Source: Psococerastis gibbosa
Lineage: Eukaryota; Arthropoda; Insecta; Psocodea; Psocidae
Direction: 5' to 3'
DNA length: 64,000 nucleotides
Assembly (NCBI GenBank): GCA_963971405.1
Contig: OZ020485.1
Span: 40,855,469 to 40,919,468 of the forward strand
Shown here: positions 11,250-24,600 of the stretch, one piece after another
How the letters are laid out: each line of letters opens with the position of its first letter
Numbering within the stretch: position 1 is the stretch's first letter
The notes under the pieces: generated by a model
The model's input: the letters and a program-made list of their open reading frames with translations, nothing else
Told to the model about the DNA's origin: nothing
Database searches by the model: none
Position numbers and translations under genes: made by a program

Positions 11250-12600
11250 AATAATTTTAGAATGGGCCTGACTACGACCAGGGGACCTACTTTTGATTGA
11301 ATTGGGCTTATATGTTATGTTGGGTCATTATTATTTCGTCAATGATTGGTTAGAGTGGAATTTGACCTTTCATACCCAATACCAAAGGGTGCGTGTGATG
11401 TTGATTCCTCAATTTTTATTTATGTTTATTTTTTTTCAGGCTATGTCAATGCTGGTGATACTCAGGAGTGATCTGTTGAAGCAATCTACAATATTATGCC
11501 CTCAGTATTTGTCATCGTTAATAGACTTAATTAGCCTTCAAAACAATAGAAGGCGTCAACCAACCTGGGCGCCCGAGAAAAGAATATCTGCAGCAAGTTG
11601 TGAATATACATATACAATACATACTGTAAACATACCCGGAGCTGAATTGAAGAAGAAGCCTTCAAATTGCACAGAAGTCGGGGAAGCATACAGTATTACT
11701 CTTTGTACTATTAAGATAATAAAATTATACCATTTATTAGACAATAAAATGTATGCAAATGCAATCTATTTATTATTCATATACCTACTTTATCTTAATT
11801 TAAGAGCATCAAGTGCATCATGGTTTAAGCGCCATTTTTTATTTGCTGTAGAATCTATGTCCTAGTCAATTTTATTCCAATGGTTTTCATCATATTAGAG
11901 TCTTGAATGTAAACTCCTATGGTTATATATATATCGTTTAAATGTTTTTAGCACCTAGCCTAAACCACCTTAGCTCAAGGTTGCGCTGCCTGATTGATGT
12001 CCTTGATACTCCTTAGCGCTGCAGCATAATTTCCATGCCAGAAAAGACAGCATGAACCTGTATGTTATTAGTGAGATGTTTCTCCCAGCTAGGCAATCCC
12101 AGGACTAATAATATAAGCTTAGTTCGTGGTTGATCTAAAAGAAAGTATTAAAGTTAAAGAACAATATAAAATAATGTAATGATGTGGCCTACAGTTGGCT
12201 AAAATTTAGTTATGCAACCTATGCTATTAATGCTCCCGTGTCTTAGGCTATTAAGCTACCTTACTGCACTTCACAATTAAATTGGTTATGCATAGTCTCC
12301 AAATGTTATTATTCGTGTCATAAGGCTGATCAAAAAATTTCAAATGTACAAAATATTGAAATAGTGTGGGTATAGTCTCTTTGGGATTAGTAAGACTAGT
12401 TGAGTCTACCAAATATTGAAAAGGAAAACCTTCTAATATCTGAAATATACAAATTCACCACCAAATAAATATATGACTAAGTCTTCTGTATTACTTCCGG
12501 CTACGCTTCTACAAGATAAAATTGTGACTTTCTGCGCTGCATAATGATATTTAGGGATTTACTAATTTTCATATTTTTAAAATCAGCCGCCTACAGCGGT
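11250..12600. other. AT-rich spacer
   Basis: This is the spacer between the unrecognised small gene and the first exon of the giant gene. It contains a long fortuitous plus-strand frame (11293-11865) without coding character and a possible polyadenylation hexamer at 11743. I see no repeat family shared with other parts of the window here. Confidence 0.5.
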
Positions 12601-12624
12601 CTATTAACACGAAAAATCACAAAA
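12550..12624 (+). promoter_or_regulatory. Probable 5' leader/promoter-proximal region of the giant gene
   Basis: The sequence just before the putative start codon at 12625 is AT-rich apart from CAGCCGCCTACAGCGG. The coding start itself lies in a small GC-rich patch (GCGCATGACGCGGCGCG). I see no TATA box at a convincing distance. This assignment depends on the first-exon call. Confidence 0.3.
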
Positions 12625-12673
12625 ATGGTGGCGCATGACGCGGCGCGCTTCACGACCGAAAAAATCAAGAAAG
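12625..12673 (+). CDS. Putative first coding exon of the giant gene
   Basis: ATG in an aaaaATGg context encodes MVAHDAARFTTEKIKK and ends one base into a codon at a strong GTAAGT donor. That phase joins exactly to the exon at 17997 (G+GG). GC content is locally raised. The 5.3-kb intron that follows is full of repeats. Transcript data are needed to confirm the join. Confidence 0.5.
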
Positions 12674-15600
12674 GTAAGTTCTCATATAGTTTTTTCATCT
12701 GTATCTTACTTTAATGTATTTCTTTTGTTGCTAGAGCTTATGTTAAGAGGTGTTTGCAGGTAAATTGGACTGGATTTTTTTGGAATTTTTTAATAACTGG
12801 GTGATTTGCATTTCGTTGTTTTCAAAAATTGCTGCTGCCACGTCATTTTTTAAATTATAGCGGGAAAATGTAAACATTGTAAACTTAAATTGAAAACTAA
12901 AAATCACACAAATCAATCTATGCATATGGAAAGCGGGTATTCCACTATATCATGTTTTTAAAATTTAATCAATTTTCTTATAATATATTTTATTTTAATG
13001 ACGATTGAAATTTTCGACCATTCCATTATCATCATTTTTTAATGCCAATTTCTTTCGCGCCAAAATTCAAAATTATTTGATGTTTGTGCAGAATAAATTA
13101 TAATTGTATATGTTATTTATGTAAATAATTAATAATAATTTAATGCCATTATTCTAACACACTAAAGAATGAATGTTGCAAAACACCCCTAATTAGAGAC
13201 ACTAAGCGTTTAGCCTTTCTCCAAGATTACCTACTCTATTTTATTTTCATCGCTACCACGTGAAAAATAGATATGTTTACTCTTTGATACGCGGTCATTT
13301 TTAATAGTCACCGTTTAATAATGAAAACGTCATAGAGTACAACGCAAAAAAATTTGAGGTTATCAAAAATAAGTGGGAAAACGCGCCTACTACCAATAAC
13401 TAGTCAAATGGCAAACACTGATCTATTCTGATAGGCCTATCATCCCAGATTCTACTGATTCATCATGTAACTCCGGCCGTGAAAGCTTTTGTAATTATAT
13501 TATCAGAGCATGTTTTTATACAACTATTGGTCAAATAATATTATCACCCTGTATTTAAACTAAAGGTTAGTTTACTTGTTTCAAATATTCTAATACCTTC
13601 ATTTTCTTCATGTTTAAGGAAAGAACAGAGCGACTGAGCAGGAGACGTCACGTTAACTCACAATACGTAAAAAAAATGGACCTCTTCATAATATAGTAAT
13701 AATGCACATCGTATAATCTATAAGCTACTGAGACACAATTTTCGAAATCGGCATAGTGCCACAAAAGATATCAACTGCAGCCATTGAGTAATTATTTAGA
13801 AATCACAGTCCACTATTCTGTTTTTTTAGATCCTTGTGTGTTATTAAATCTTGGTCTATAGTTTCGATGTTTTTTTTTTTTTTTTTTTTAACCGTGAGGT
13901 CCAGTTTCGGTGGATATGGGACTGTTTTCGAACCTGAAAAATAAAAAAAATTAAATTATAGGCCGGGAGCAATATTTTAATTCAGAATTAAGGAACATTG
14001 CACCTTTGAATATGTAAGACAACTCCAGAACGCAATTAAAAAGTTCAGTTATTTACAGGAGAATTCATTTGAGATTCAGACAAAATTTGGCTTTAAAAAT
14101 TATTTTTTGACTTAAATATCTCCAACACGGTTTACCCTTAAATGCGATTTAAAACGACAAAGAAAATCAGTTGCTGTACGAATTTCCTTTTCCTGAACTC
14201 ACATTTCTATATGCGCAGATCTTTTATGTTGGTTAATATCTCATCAAACCGTTTCAGTGATAAATGCCATATCCACCGAATATGGGCCGCCTTGCATGAT
14301 ATTTTTTTAGTTTTTAAGAAGCTAAGCAAGTTAGAAGAATGATAACGAAGTGTTCAAACGTACAAAAGTTCTTGAGGCTTATCCATCCAATGCTAAAAGA
14401 AGTAACTGCAGTCTGCAAGTCAAGATTGTGTTAAATCGTATGTGGTTTACATTTGGACATCTGACAACTTCATTAGTGGTTATCCCTCAGCGTATATTCC
14501 TGAAACATTCAGAATTGAAATTAACATGTACATAGTCTCCTTATTAACTATGTTAAAGGTACTCAGCCAACACCGGTCGTGAATTTTATGATAATAACCT
14601 AAAATTGACATTGAAATTAAATCTGGGCTCAGATAATTGGACCAGCGGTTTGTAAGCTTTGCCCCGCCAAAAAGGTTACACTCTGATTGGCTTGCATTCC
14701 AGCTCTTTTATTAGTCGTGACCAAGGTGTTCAGCCACAAGTACAAAAATAAATGAGTGTTAAATAGGATATCCCGGAAGGGTCCCCTCACGGAGCCACTG
14801 ATCAAATTTCAAAAATTAACAATTATAAAAAATACCCAAATATTATTTCGAGAGCCTTGCACTCAAAATTGCAATTAAAGGGAGTAGTTAAACAAAGCGC
14901 GTATTTGAAAGAAAGAAAGAAAATTGTCTTTATTTTCCATATGGGCGAATTTTGGGCCTTTCGGCCTACTCTTACAATTAACCCATAATGTTAACTTAAC
15001 TAAAACCGACCATTTCCACACCATTTATTCCATACATGAAGGAACAGCTCGACTCCTTCTTACTTCTTAGTACAGGGCTTCCAGCTCAGGTGATGCCGAC
15101 TGCCTGATGTCTCAGAAATGCCCTTGACGCTAGTGCCTACATGTTCGGCGTGCAGAGGATCTTTTGATGTGCGCCCTCCTTTTGTCCAACCTGATCCCGT
15201 AGTTTGTCCCGTAGTGTGCATGGGGCGGAGCACTGCAGGAGTATGTGCTCTAGTGTTTCATTAGCTAGACCACATGCACGGCATACTGGAGATTCGATTA
15301 GATGAAAACGGTGTAGGTATCCATTGGTAGTAATGTGGCCTGTTCTTGCTCTAGCAGCAAAGGATGCAACGCTTCTGCTTATCCCGCGATACTGTACTGC
15401 TGAAGCCTCGACTCCTGGATCAAGCTGGTTAAATGTCACCATATCTAAAAAAAAAAAAACATATGACAATTAATAGGAGTCACAAGTAAAGAACGAAATA
15501 AGTGTAAACCAATGTTTGAAAATGCATTCAGTACAACATCATAAAGCTTCATAAGCTAAACTAATACCTCCAGTAATAATAGCCAGTTAGGCTGGACAAG

Positions 15601-18600
15601 GGCAGCATAGAAAGCCAACAATAATAACCAAATATTATATTGAGAGCCTTACAACTGAAAAGTTGCAATGAAGTACAGTAGTTTAACATGTAAGCTATTG
15701 AAATAGCACGTAATTGAATCATTTCTAGAAAACAACTAGCTGTACACTACACACGTGAGCAAAGATGATGATGTAATTAGTATAGTGGGCTTCTGCCCTT
15801 ATCTTCAAAGTATCTGAGCTTGTAGGTAATGCTCTATGGTGTGAGACGAAGACGAAAAAATTTCCCAATCTGTACGTGTGCGTGTGTTGTAGGAAATTAG
15901 TAATGCAATGCATTAATAAGTTTTTCAGATTTTCACTGCTCATTCCATTTCACAACCGTTCACTCTTTAGTTCATCTTGAAGCCGTTTCCTGAATGTAGT
16001 CACTGATGGTGCTTGTTTAAATACCACTTTCTTGTGAAGATGGAAGCCGGAAGGGCGAAGTGGCGCCAGAACAGATAGGGGACCTACTTTGAGCCGAGAT
16101 AAGGAAAAAAACCGTCTTTTCTTGCAGGGCACCCTTTTATCTGGGGGTGGGAAAATGGTCCCGAAGGTGGAGGAACTCAATCTCAATGAAGAGTGAACGG
16201 CATAATTACATATTTATCATGGCATGTAATGGTACAATCTTGACTACGATTGCCATGATCATCACCCATTATTAGTTATTTGTCTATGATCATTACCCAT
16301 CTTCGATAAGAGGCATTCGAAGAAGGGCTTCCGGCTCATGAGCAAATCTATTTTCTTGCTAATATATAAGGGGATTAACAACCAAAAATAATTAGAATAA
16401 AACCGATAAATTAGGGCCGAGTCATGCCCCATTACACTGTTAAGTAGAACCTATCTAATAATAGTGATAGTCTGCTCATTCAATAATAATGGAATAAAAT
16501 ATAGAATTGGCTCGGCAATTGTATAAAAAACTACATACTTACCAATTTAGTTTATTCATTAATAGAAAATAAAAGCTGAAAAAATATCACATTTCACATC
16601 TGATATTTCAACAAACAAAACACGCCATCTTACTTCCTTCCATCGATGACGTAACATAATGTGATGACGTCAAACAGAATGTAACCCTTTCGTCCGCAGT
16701 GGCCTTGTCCGCAGTCCGCAAATCCGCAGTTTAGTGTCGCTCCCCACTGAACTATATATGTATACATTACATGTATATCAATGATAGTGCCTTACTTAAA
16801 ACCATTGATCTATATATAAAACACTTAAAACTAGGGCTCTATATTAGACAGGTATTGTCATCCGCCATGTTGTATCCAATATACTTGACTTATGGTGGCT
16901 GGGTGGGTCCGGGGGACCTTTCGCCGCGTACACACAAGCTCGCCATCTCTTTCGGTCATGCGCCGTCTCTCTCCAGCTCTGACGATCAATGCCCGCTTTA
17001 TCTAGGTCGACCATGGCCTGGTCGAACCATCTTCTTCGTGGTCTTCCTCTTCCTCTCTGACCGTCAGGCAAAGCGTCTAGTACTCTTAGAGGTGCTCTGG
17101 AACGTTCCATCCTCGCTACATGGCCAAGCCATTGGAGTCTTCGAGCTCGGAGTTCGGATAGCACATCCGCTGATTTGTATAGCGCATACAGTTCTGCGTT
17201 GTGCCTGATGCGCCATCCTCTCTCGTCCATTACACCTCCTCTGCCTCAGCGGGTGCATGCTTCTAACGTGTCAATCGATTCAGGACCCTAACAAAGACAT
17301 TACATCACTATACTGGCAGGCGTGGCACCAGATGACGGTTAACATATAAAATTATTTCGGGGGAGGGGGGGGGGGTTCGGACCAATATAAGTCTTGTGTA
17401 TAAGCCAAGCATTGGGTGTTTACCTATTTATTTTTTGAAATTTATCGTTGTTTATTTATTTTTATTTAAAAAACGTGCTACCAAGTAGGGAAGTGTATAA
17501 TAAAAAATTACTAAAACGTGTATTAGTTTTTTTCAATTTTATTCAATTTTTTACTTTTCTTACAATACTTACCATATAGGAAATATTGGATACAACATGG
17601 CGGTTGACAAAACCCGGGTATATAGTGCCTTACTTAAAACAAAACAAACAAAAATCTCAAAACACAAGTGAATTTAGTGAATTAGTAAAGTAAAAGTAAA
17701 TTAGTTTAGTAGTGAAGCAAATTTCCTGCGGAATAGCCGCCTTTATTAGAATATATATTTTTTTAATTTTTAATAAATTAAGGGCTCCACTCTCCATTCC
17801 ATTTACTACTTTTCACTCTGTGTTATGTGTGCAGATCATTTCGCCATTTTGATTTTTGTATTTGTTAATTTTAAAAATGTTAGACAATAATTTTAGAAAA
17901 TGTTGGACAGAAAATAATATGAAGTAACTGACTGGAAATAATGTCAAAGTCTAAAAGTAGTTGTCAGCTCGAATCTTTGCATTAAAATAATGATAGGGTG
18001 CCATGAAATCGATCCGGCGATTGACATTCCGTTGCCAAACGAGACTGAATCTACTATGCAAGGCCTACCGAAACAAAGCACCGGTACTATACACGAGTGA
18101 GTATAATAATTTGATTCTCCATAAATGTTTAAAATCGCAATTTGTATGTTTTTAACGAGATGTATTGTATTCGCACTCAGTAAAAATAGTATAATGGGCG
18201 TTGGTGCTGATACTGTTAGAACTTAGAACTCCGTAAAAATGTTACAACGCGCAGTCTTATTGTGTCTGTTAATGACAAGAGTAACTTTTTGCGAACTCTT
18301 CTTTTGGCAAGTCATTCCAGTCCAAAGTATATCTACTGTAGAAGTATGCATTTGCTGTGTGTATATGGCTGACTGGGTTAGTTGTATAAGAGTGGGCCAA
18401 AAGGCCCAAAATTCGTCCATGTCAAAAATAAAGACCATGGTATGTCTTTCTTTACTAAAGAAGTTAAAACGGAGGGAAATCATGTACGTTCTGGTATCAG
18501 AAAAATGATTCATCTGTGACAGGAATCTTGTAAATAGTTGTATGGCCTAGGCTAGTGAAGTAGGTCATGCAAGTAGTTGATCCAACACTAAAAAACACTA

Positions 18601-21600
18601 AAATGAAGAGATGAGAAGGTTTAGGTGCTCATTAATGGCGTTTAAATAAGATGGCATAGAGTAGTCGCATGACGTGCATTATGTAATTACAATAGTCAAG
18701 ATTCCTATACAGCTAGTAGCTACAGTTGGTGGTCTATGGCCGCTCCGGTTAAATCCCATCATTTTGACATGTATATTTATATTGCGGCATTGTATGGTAT
18801 ACTCGTATAATACTGACAACTAACTTATGTTGAAGAGGCAGGGGCAACCTCCTCGTTATAACCGAAATTTAGTGTATAGAGAAAACTGGACTTGACTTTA
18901 GGCATGACCACTGATGGCGTCTATTACTCAAATGTCTGTTTTTATGGGCTATTTAGCTGAACAACTAGCTGATCCGTGGGTGTCGTCAAGGGGTGGATGA
19001 GAGGCCGGGTAACATTCGCCATATTGCTGGCTAGCAGTAATAAATTTGGTAAAGAAATAAATTAACAATACGGCCCTCGAAATTCCAAAATACCAGCGCA
19101 TAACACTAAGTTGGTGAATTGCAAAGAGAAATATAAAATAAAAGGTAGTTACTAAGTAAATGGCACATAGACTACACCATTACATTTACATTTTTATTAA
19201 TTTAGGTCCTTTTACATAACAGTAATTATTGCCTAAATAATTTAAGTTTGTGCGTTATTAAATATGACCATTAGCATTAAGAGGATATGCCACGTAGAAA
19301 ATTGGCTCCCCAAAATTAAATACTTTTCATTTTTGCTTTCCAATTTATACGTAGTATAAGGAAAGCTTTGTGATGGTCGAAATTTTCGATTCCGAGATTT
19401 CAACGGATTTACACGTTTTGAGGTCCCAGGAACCCAAAAAAGTGGTTTTTACAAAATGTCTGTCTGTCGGTCGGTCTGTCGGTCGGTCTGTCTGTTCGTC
19501 GATTTCCGGGCAAACTACTCGGTGGATTTGAGTGAAATTTGGCATGTAGGTTCACAAAAATCATACCTCGGGACCATTTTTTTTTTTTTGGCTAACTCAA
19601 TTTGGGGGGGTTTATTTTCAAAAAACTCCAAAAAAACGTCTAAAAAAATTATTTCTCAAAAACGGCTCCAACGATTTCTTTTAAATTCTCGTAGATTGTA
19701 GTCGTTATTAATGTTGACAAAATGCGGGGGGTCGCTTGCCCCTTGATAGTTTGCTTCTGGGGGTAAAAAAATAAAAATAACTAAATTTTAATGAAAAAAT
19801 GCGAAACCTTTCTATCGATGATTTCTACCTTCAAGCATGTTTTAGGTGTTAAATTGAGTAACGAAACCGGATAGGTTGCTTTCCCAAAAAAATATTTGGT
19901 TTTGCCTGCCCAAAAAATTATTTTTTGAAAAAAATGATAGAAAATTCGCGCTCAAATGCATTGCATGCCCTGCCATTATTGCTGTGTGGTAATTAATGTG
20001 TTTGTTTGACCTATCGAGAATTTACCTCACTTCCAGTGACGTCAGGTGGACAACCGCCCCCCCCCCCCCGAGATATCGGAAATTTAACCATAGGAAAAAT
20101 ATTTGCCATAAAATTACTAATTTTCTCTATCTAATAATTTTGATAAATTGGAAAGCATGTTCGAGTGAACTCGGACCGGTTCTTTATTTAATTAACTCAG
20201 CAAGTTATTAAAAATTTGGCTCATCTAAGTTGTAGAAAACTATTTCGTGCATCATATAATCGGGTATTTTTTCTTTTCGGTTTTGTAGTTCTTCTAAAAA
20301 TCGTAATTTTAGTCCTTTCTGGTATTTATGAAAAAACTAAGATACCAAAAATTTAATATTTCCTATTACATGATGCATGAAGCAGTCTTCTACAACTTCC
20401 ATGGGCCAAATCTTAAATGACTTGCCTTGTTAATTATATAAAAAAAATACAAAGTCAATAAAAACAAATTTTGGGGTGCTCATTTTCTATGTAGCATACC
20501 CTTTTAATAAAAAAGATTATTGTTGTATATTATCATGCGTGAGTGTGAGAGCACCCGAGTGGCTTTTTAACTCAAAGAGCTCACTCTACTATTACTAAAA
20601 ATATTGGGACGGATGATCACGCTTGAAAAAAATAATTTTATTTATTGGAAAAGAAGGCTAATTTAATTTTTGTATTACAGAAAAAAAGGCACCATGAATT
20701 TTCTGGAACCTGGACCTGAAGTGGGAAATATGGGGGAAATAAACCAACAAGGGATAGTGGCAATGCAGCATGATTTGAAGCACACTGCTGAAGAAAAAGC
20801 ACTAGCCCATGATGATACGGAACCTATCAGCCCTGTCTTTATGGTTACAAAGTGGAAGCCAAGAGCACTGCGAAACCTAAAAAGACATCCTGTGCAGTTG
20901 AATGTGAGTGGAACTGAGCCCCAAAATAAAATTGAACCTGTGGATGTGAAAGATTCGCTTACGGACAAGGCATTGTCTCCTAAGCCCGTTGCTACTGGTC
21001 CAATCACATCTGCTGAAGATACTGACAGGTAGGCATATGCGTAGATCATTGCTTTCTTATTTATACGTTAATGTGAGCAAAGATTTGTGATGGTTCAAAT
21101 TTTTGATTTGGAGATTCCACGGAGTTCTGAGCTCCCAGGACGCAAAAAGTTTTTTTTTAACGAAATGTATGTTCATAATGTCAGCTTGAAAAATCTATTA
21201 TCGTTTTACTTTCTTCAAATCATAGCTCATAACGCGATTTTGGTTATTTTGTAGAGCCTCCCCAAGAAAAGACGAAACTGATGAAGAAGCTGACGCACTG
21301 ATAATTCGCCCAAAGGTTTGGCAAAATAGTCCTACCAAGAAAAAGCTTCTAGCATTCTCAATCTCAAAGATATCCACTTCAACTCCAACTCCTACTGCAC
21401 TCAAAGGCTTGAAAAGAGTTGCCAAAGAAAAGCAGACCCATGTGACTAAGGTATTTTTGTGAAAACGAGCATTTTCTAGCCATTAGAATAATTGTGGCTG
21501 TTCACTACATTCCTTGCTGAGTCGCGAAATGGTTTTTAATATTTAAGTCATTTCGGTTTTGGACTATTTCAACTCAGTTATTGCTTTCCAATTTATACGT

Positions 21601-24600
21601 AGTATAAGGAAATGGACGACGTTTTCGATTCCGAGATTTAAACGGATTTACACGTTTTGAGGTCCCAGGAACCAAAAAAAGTGGTTTTTACGAAATGTCT
21701 GTCTGTCGCTCTGTCTGTCTGTCTGTTCATCGATTTCCGGACAAACTACTCGGTCGATTTTAATGAAATTTGGCATGTAGGTTAACAAAAATCATACATC
21801 GGAACAAAAAAAAAAATTCTCAGAAACGGCTCCAACGATTTCTTTTAAATTCACATATATTTTAGTCGTTATTAATGTTAATAAAATGCGGGGGGTCGCT
21901 TGCCCCTTGGTAGTTTGCTTCTAGGGGTAAAAAAATAAAAATAACTATATTTTAATGAAAAATGACTAAAAAATCATTTTTCTTGGAAACCTTTCTATCG
22001 ATGATTTCTACCTTCAGGCATGTTTCAGGTGTTAAATTAACTAACGAAACCGGACAGCTTACTTCCCCAAAAAACTATATGTTTTTTTTTTTTTTTTTTT
22101 TTTTAATGATATAGAAAATTCACGCTCAAAATCATTGCGTGCCCTGCCATTATTACACCTCCAGTGACGTCAGGTAGACGAGATATCCGAAATTTAACCA
22201 TAGGAAAATTATTTACCATGAAGTTACTCATTTCCTCTATCTACTAATTGATAAATTGGAAAGCATGTTCGAGTCAACTCGGACCGGTTCTTTGAATTGC
22301 TTCAGTTTATTTCATTTCAGATTACAAGTGACAAATTCGGGGATATATATGCTGTAATTGTCCAAATTACTCATTCAAACGAACAAACTTCTTTATTACC
22401 TGAGTTACTGTTGAACCCTATGGACATAGAAAAAATCAACAATGTGGCAAAATGCCCTCCTCTGATTAAGGGGCTCGGTTCCCAGAAATAGCGCCATGAT
22501 TAACTTATGGAGAGAGGCACATTGTATCGCTTTTTATTTTATTTCATACATTTTACCACGAAGTAGCAGTTTTTGATCATTTGAATTGTAATGAAGTTGA
22601 CTTTAGAATGAAATGCTATTATTGGACTAATAGCCTACCATTTGGGTGTAGGTTATCAACTAAAGTTGATGTAAATTTATGAATCATTTATGGCGGGAAA
22701 GAATGCTCTATCCAAGCCAGCCAAACAACAATCAGAACGAGGATTTTCATAAGTTCATCATGGGCGCTATAATTGAGAAATGACCCCCAATCACATTAGG
22801 TAATTCAATAGGAAAGTAAAGTTGTCCATTACAGAGCATGTCGAGTTATTAGGGGTCTTCACAGTGTTCCTGATATCGAGTTATACCTAGTTAAGTGTGT
22901 TATACTAAGCTAAATTAACACACGTGAAACACGATAACCAAGCTAACCAGCGTGCTATCCTAAACGCACTTTCAAGCTGGTTAACATGTTTTTTAGCTTG
23001 CGCTGCGATCGATAGCTCAGGTTTGACCGCGCCGCCATCTTTGTTTTTGTTGATTGATTTGAAACACGCGTTTAAAATCTTGTAGTATTTAAATTTATTT
23101 GGATTATCTATTATGTCACAAGCAATTACCGTAAATACTAAAAATTATAATAAACAAAATTAACAAAAAATATAAACAAATGTGGCTCTAGAATAGAGTT
23201 TTCTTTCTTTCTTTCTTTCTTTCTTTAAAACCGTGCCACGAACGTCTGACTACTACCACGTTGTTTACCCTGTTAAATGTTTTCGATATAGCATGATAAC
23301 TCAGCCCGAGGTCCACTCACGATTGTGTGTTAACTTGGATAGCACATCTAACTCGATAACACAAACACTGTGAAGACCCCTATTACATTATTCGGAATAG
23401 TTACCATATTTTGTATACTACAATAGTAACAAGACATTACAATTAATTAATTTTTCAGATACCACATCAACTACAAGCAACTGTAGAAGCTATTGAACAG
23501 GAAAAACGCAAGATGCATTCTGGTGAGTATTAATATTATCATTATTTTTGTTGTAAAATCAAGAAAATGGGGAAATAAATTTATTACTATTATTTCATGA
23601 TATTTTTCAGACATGGTCAGCATGTATGAACGAGTTCCAAGGCCTAAGCAAGATAATGCAGAAATTACGCTGAAAGGGAAGAGACATCTTAGTAGCACTC
23701 GTAGGTCTCGCAGCCGTAGCAGAGGGCGAAAGGAGACCGTAGCAAGATCAGGCAGCGGCGGAGATGCTAGTAGCAAACGTAGATCCCGTAGTCATAGCCG
23801 AGGCCGAAGAGATTTCATGGCAAGAGCTGGCAGCGGGAATGCTGATAATGAAAAGCCGCGCAGTGACCGTAAAGCTCGTCGCAGCTCAAGTAGAGACAAA
23901 GTACAGCAACGCAGGAGTAAAATCGGATCCTATGAAGAGACGAGATCAGTCAGTAAAGGGAGGTCAAGAAGTATAAGTAAAGAAGTTAGAAATGCTGATA
24001 TAAAAGGCAAAAACAGAAGCGGGAAACAAGACAAGCATGCCAGTCAAAGCACATTTAAGTCGGAGGTGCTCAGCGATGTCAGACAGAAGAGTGGAAGCCC
24101 TCGCATAAAGCGAGAAAAAGGTGAAACACCAATTCGTGAAAGGCGACATGACGTAATTCAGGGGCAGAGCACTGATAGGTCATGTAGAGGACGAGCCTCT
24201 CCCAGTAAAAGAGGCCGCACTGCAAGCCCAGACAAAAAACAGGAGAAGGCTCTTCAGAGAGATAGCAGCGATGATAGGAAAGACAGTGCTAAAAGTGAGG
24301 TTAGTATAACTTACTGCTAAGTTAGCAAACATTGTCAGCAGGGGACCGGTACACACGGGCGATTCTCGCAGTTGCGATTTTCCGACGTCTTCAATTGTAG
24401 CCGTAGGGCTAGCAAAAAGTTTCTGGGCGATTTCGGAAGCTGGCGTAAAGCTGACCGCACGTAAGTGCACGGTTTTCCCCTCGACATGCCAGCTCAGCGA
24501 AATCTTCGGAATTAGACTGTGGTTTTGCACTGACCATTCACCAAGCCCTATCTCTACAGTGGAAAAGACGTCAGCAAATCGCGACTGCGAGAATCTTCCG

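Noticed and set aside
11293..11865. Plus-strand 190-codon frame
   Set aside because: AT-rich spacer composition, a run of hydrophobic codons without domain pattern, and no splice or start support.
19345..19701. Frames with TDRPTDRPTDR or SVCRSVCRSV repeats
   Set aside because: They are produced by the GTCTGTCTGTCGG microsatellite inside repeat family A and recur in every copy.
20675..21049. Minus-strand 124-codon frame opposite exon 3
   Set aside because: It mirrors a plus-strand coding exon that has matching splice phases. No splice sites or domain appear on the minus strand.
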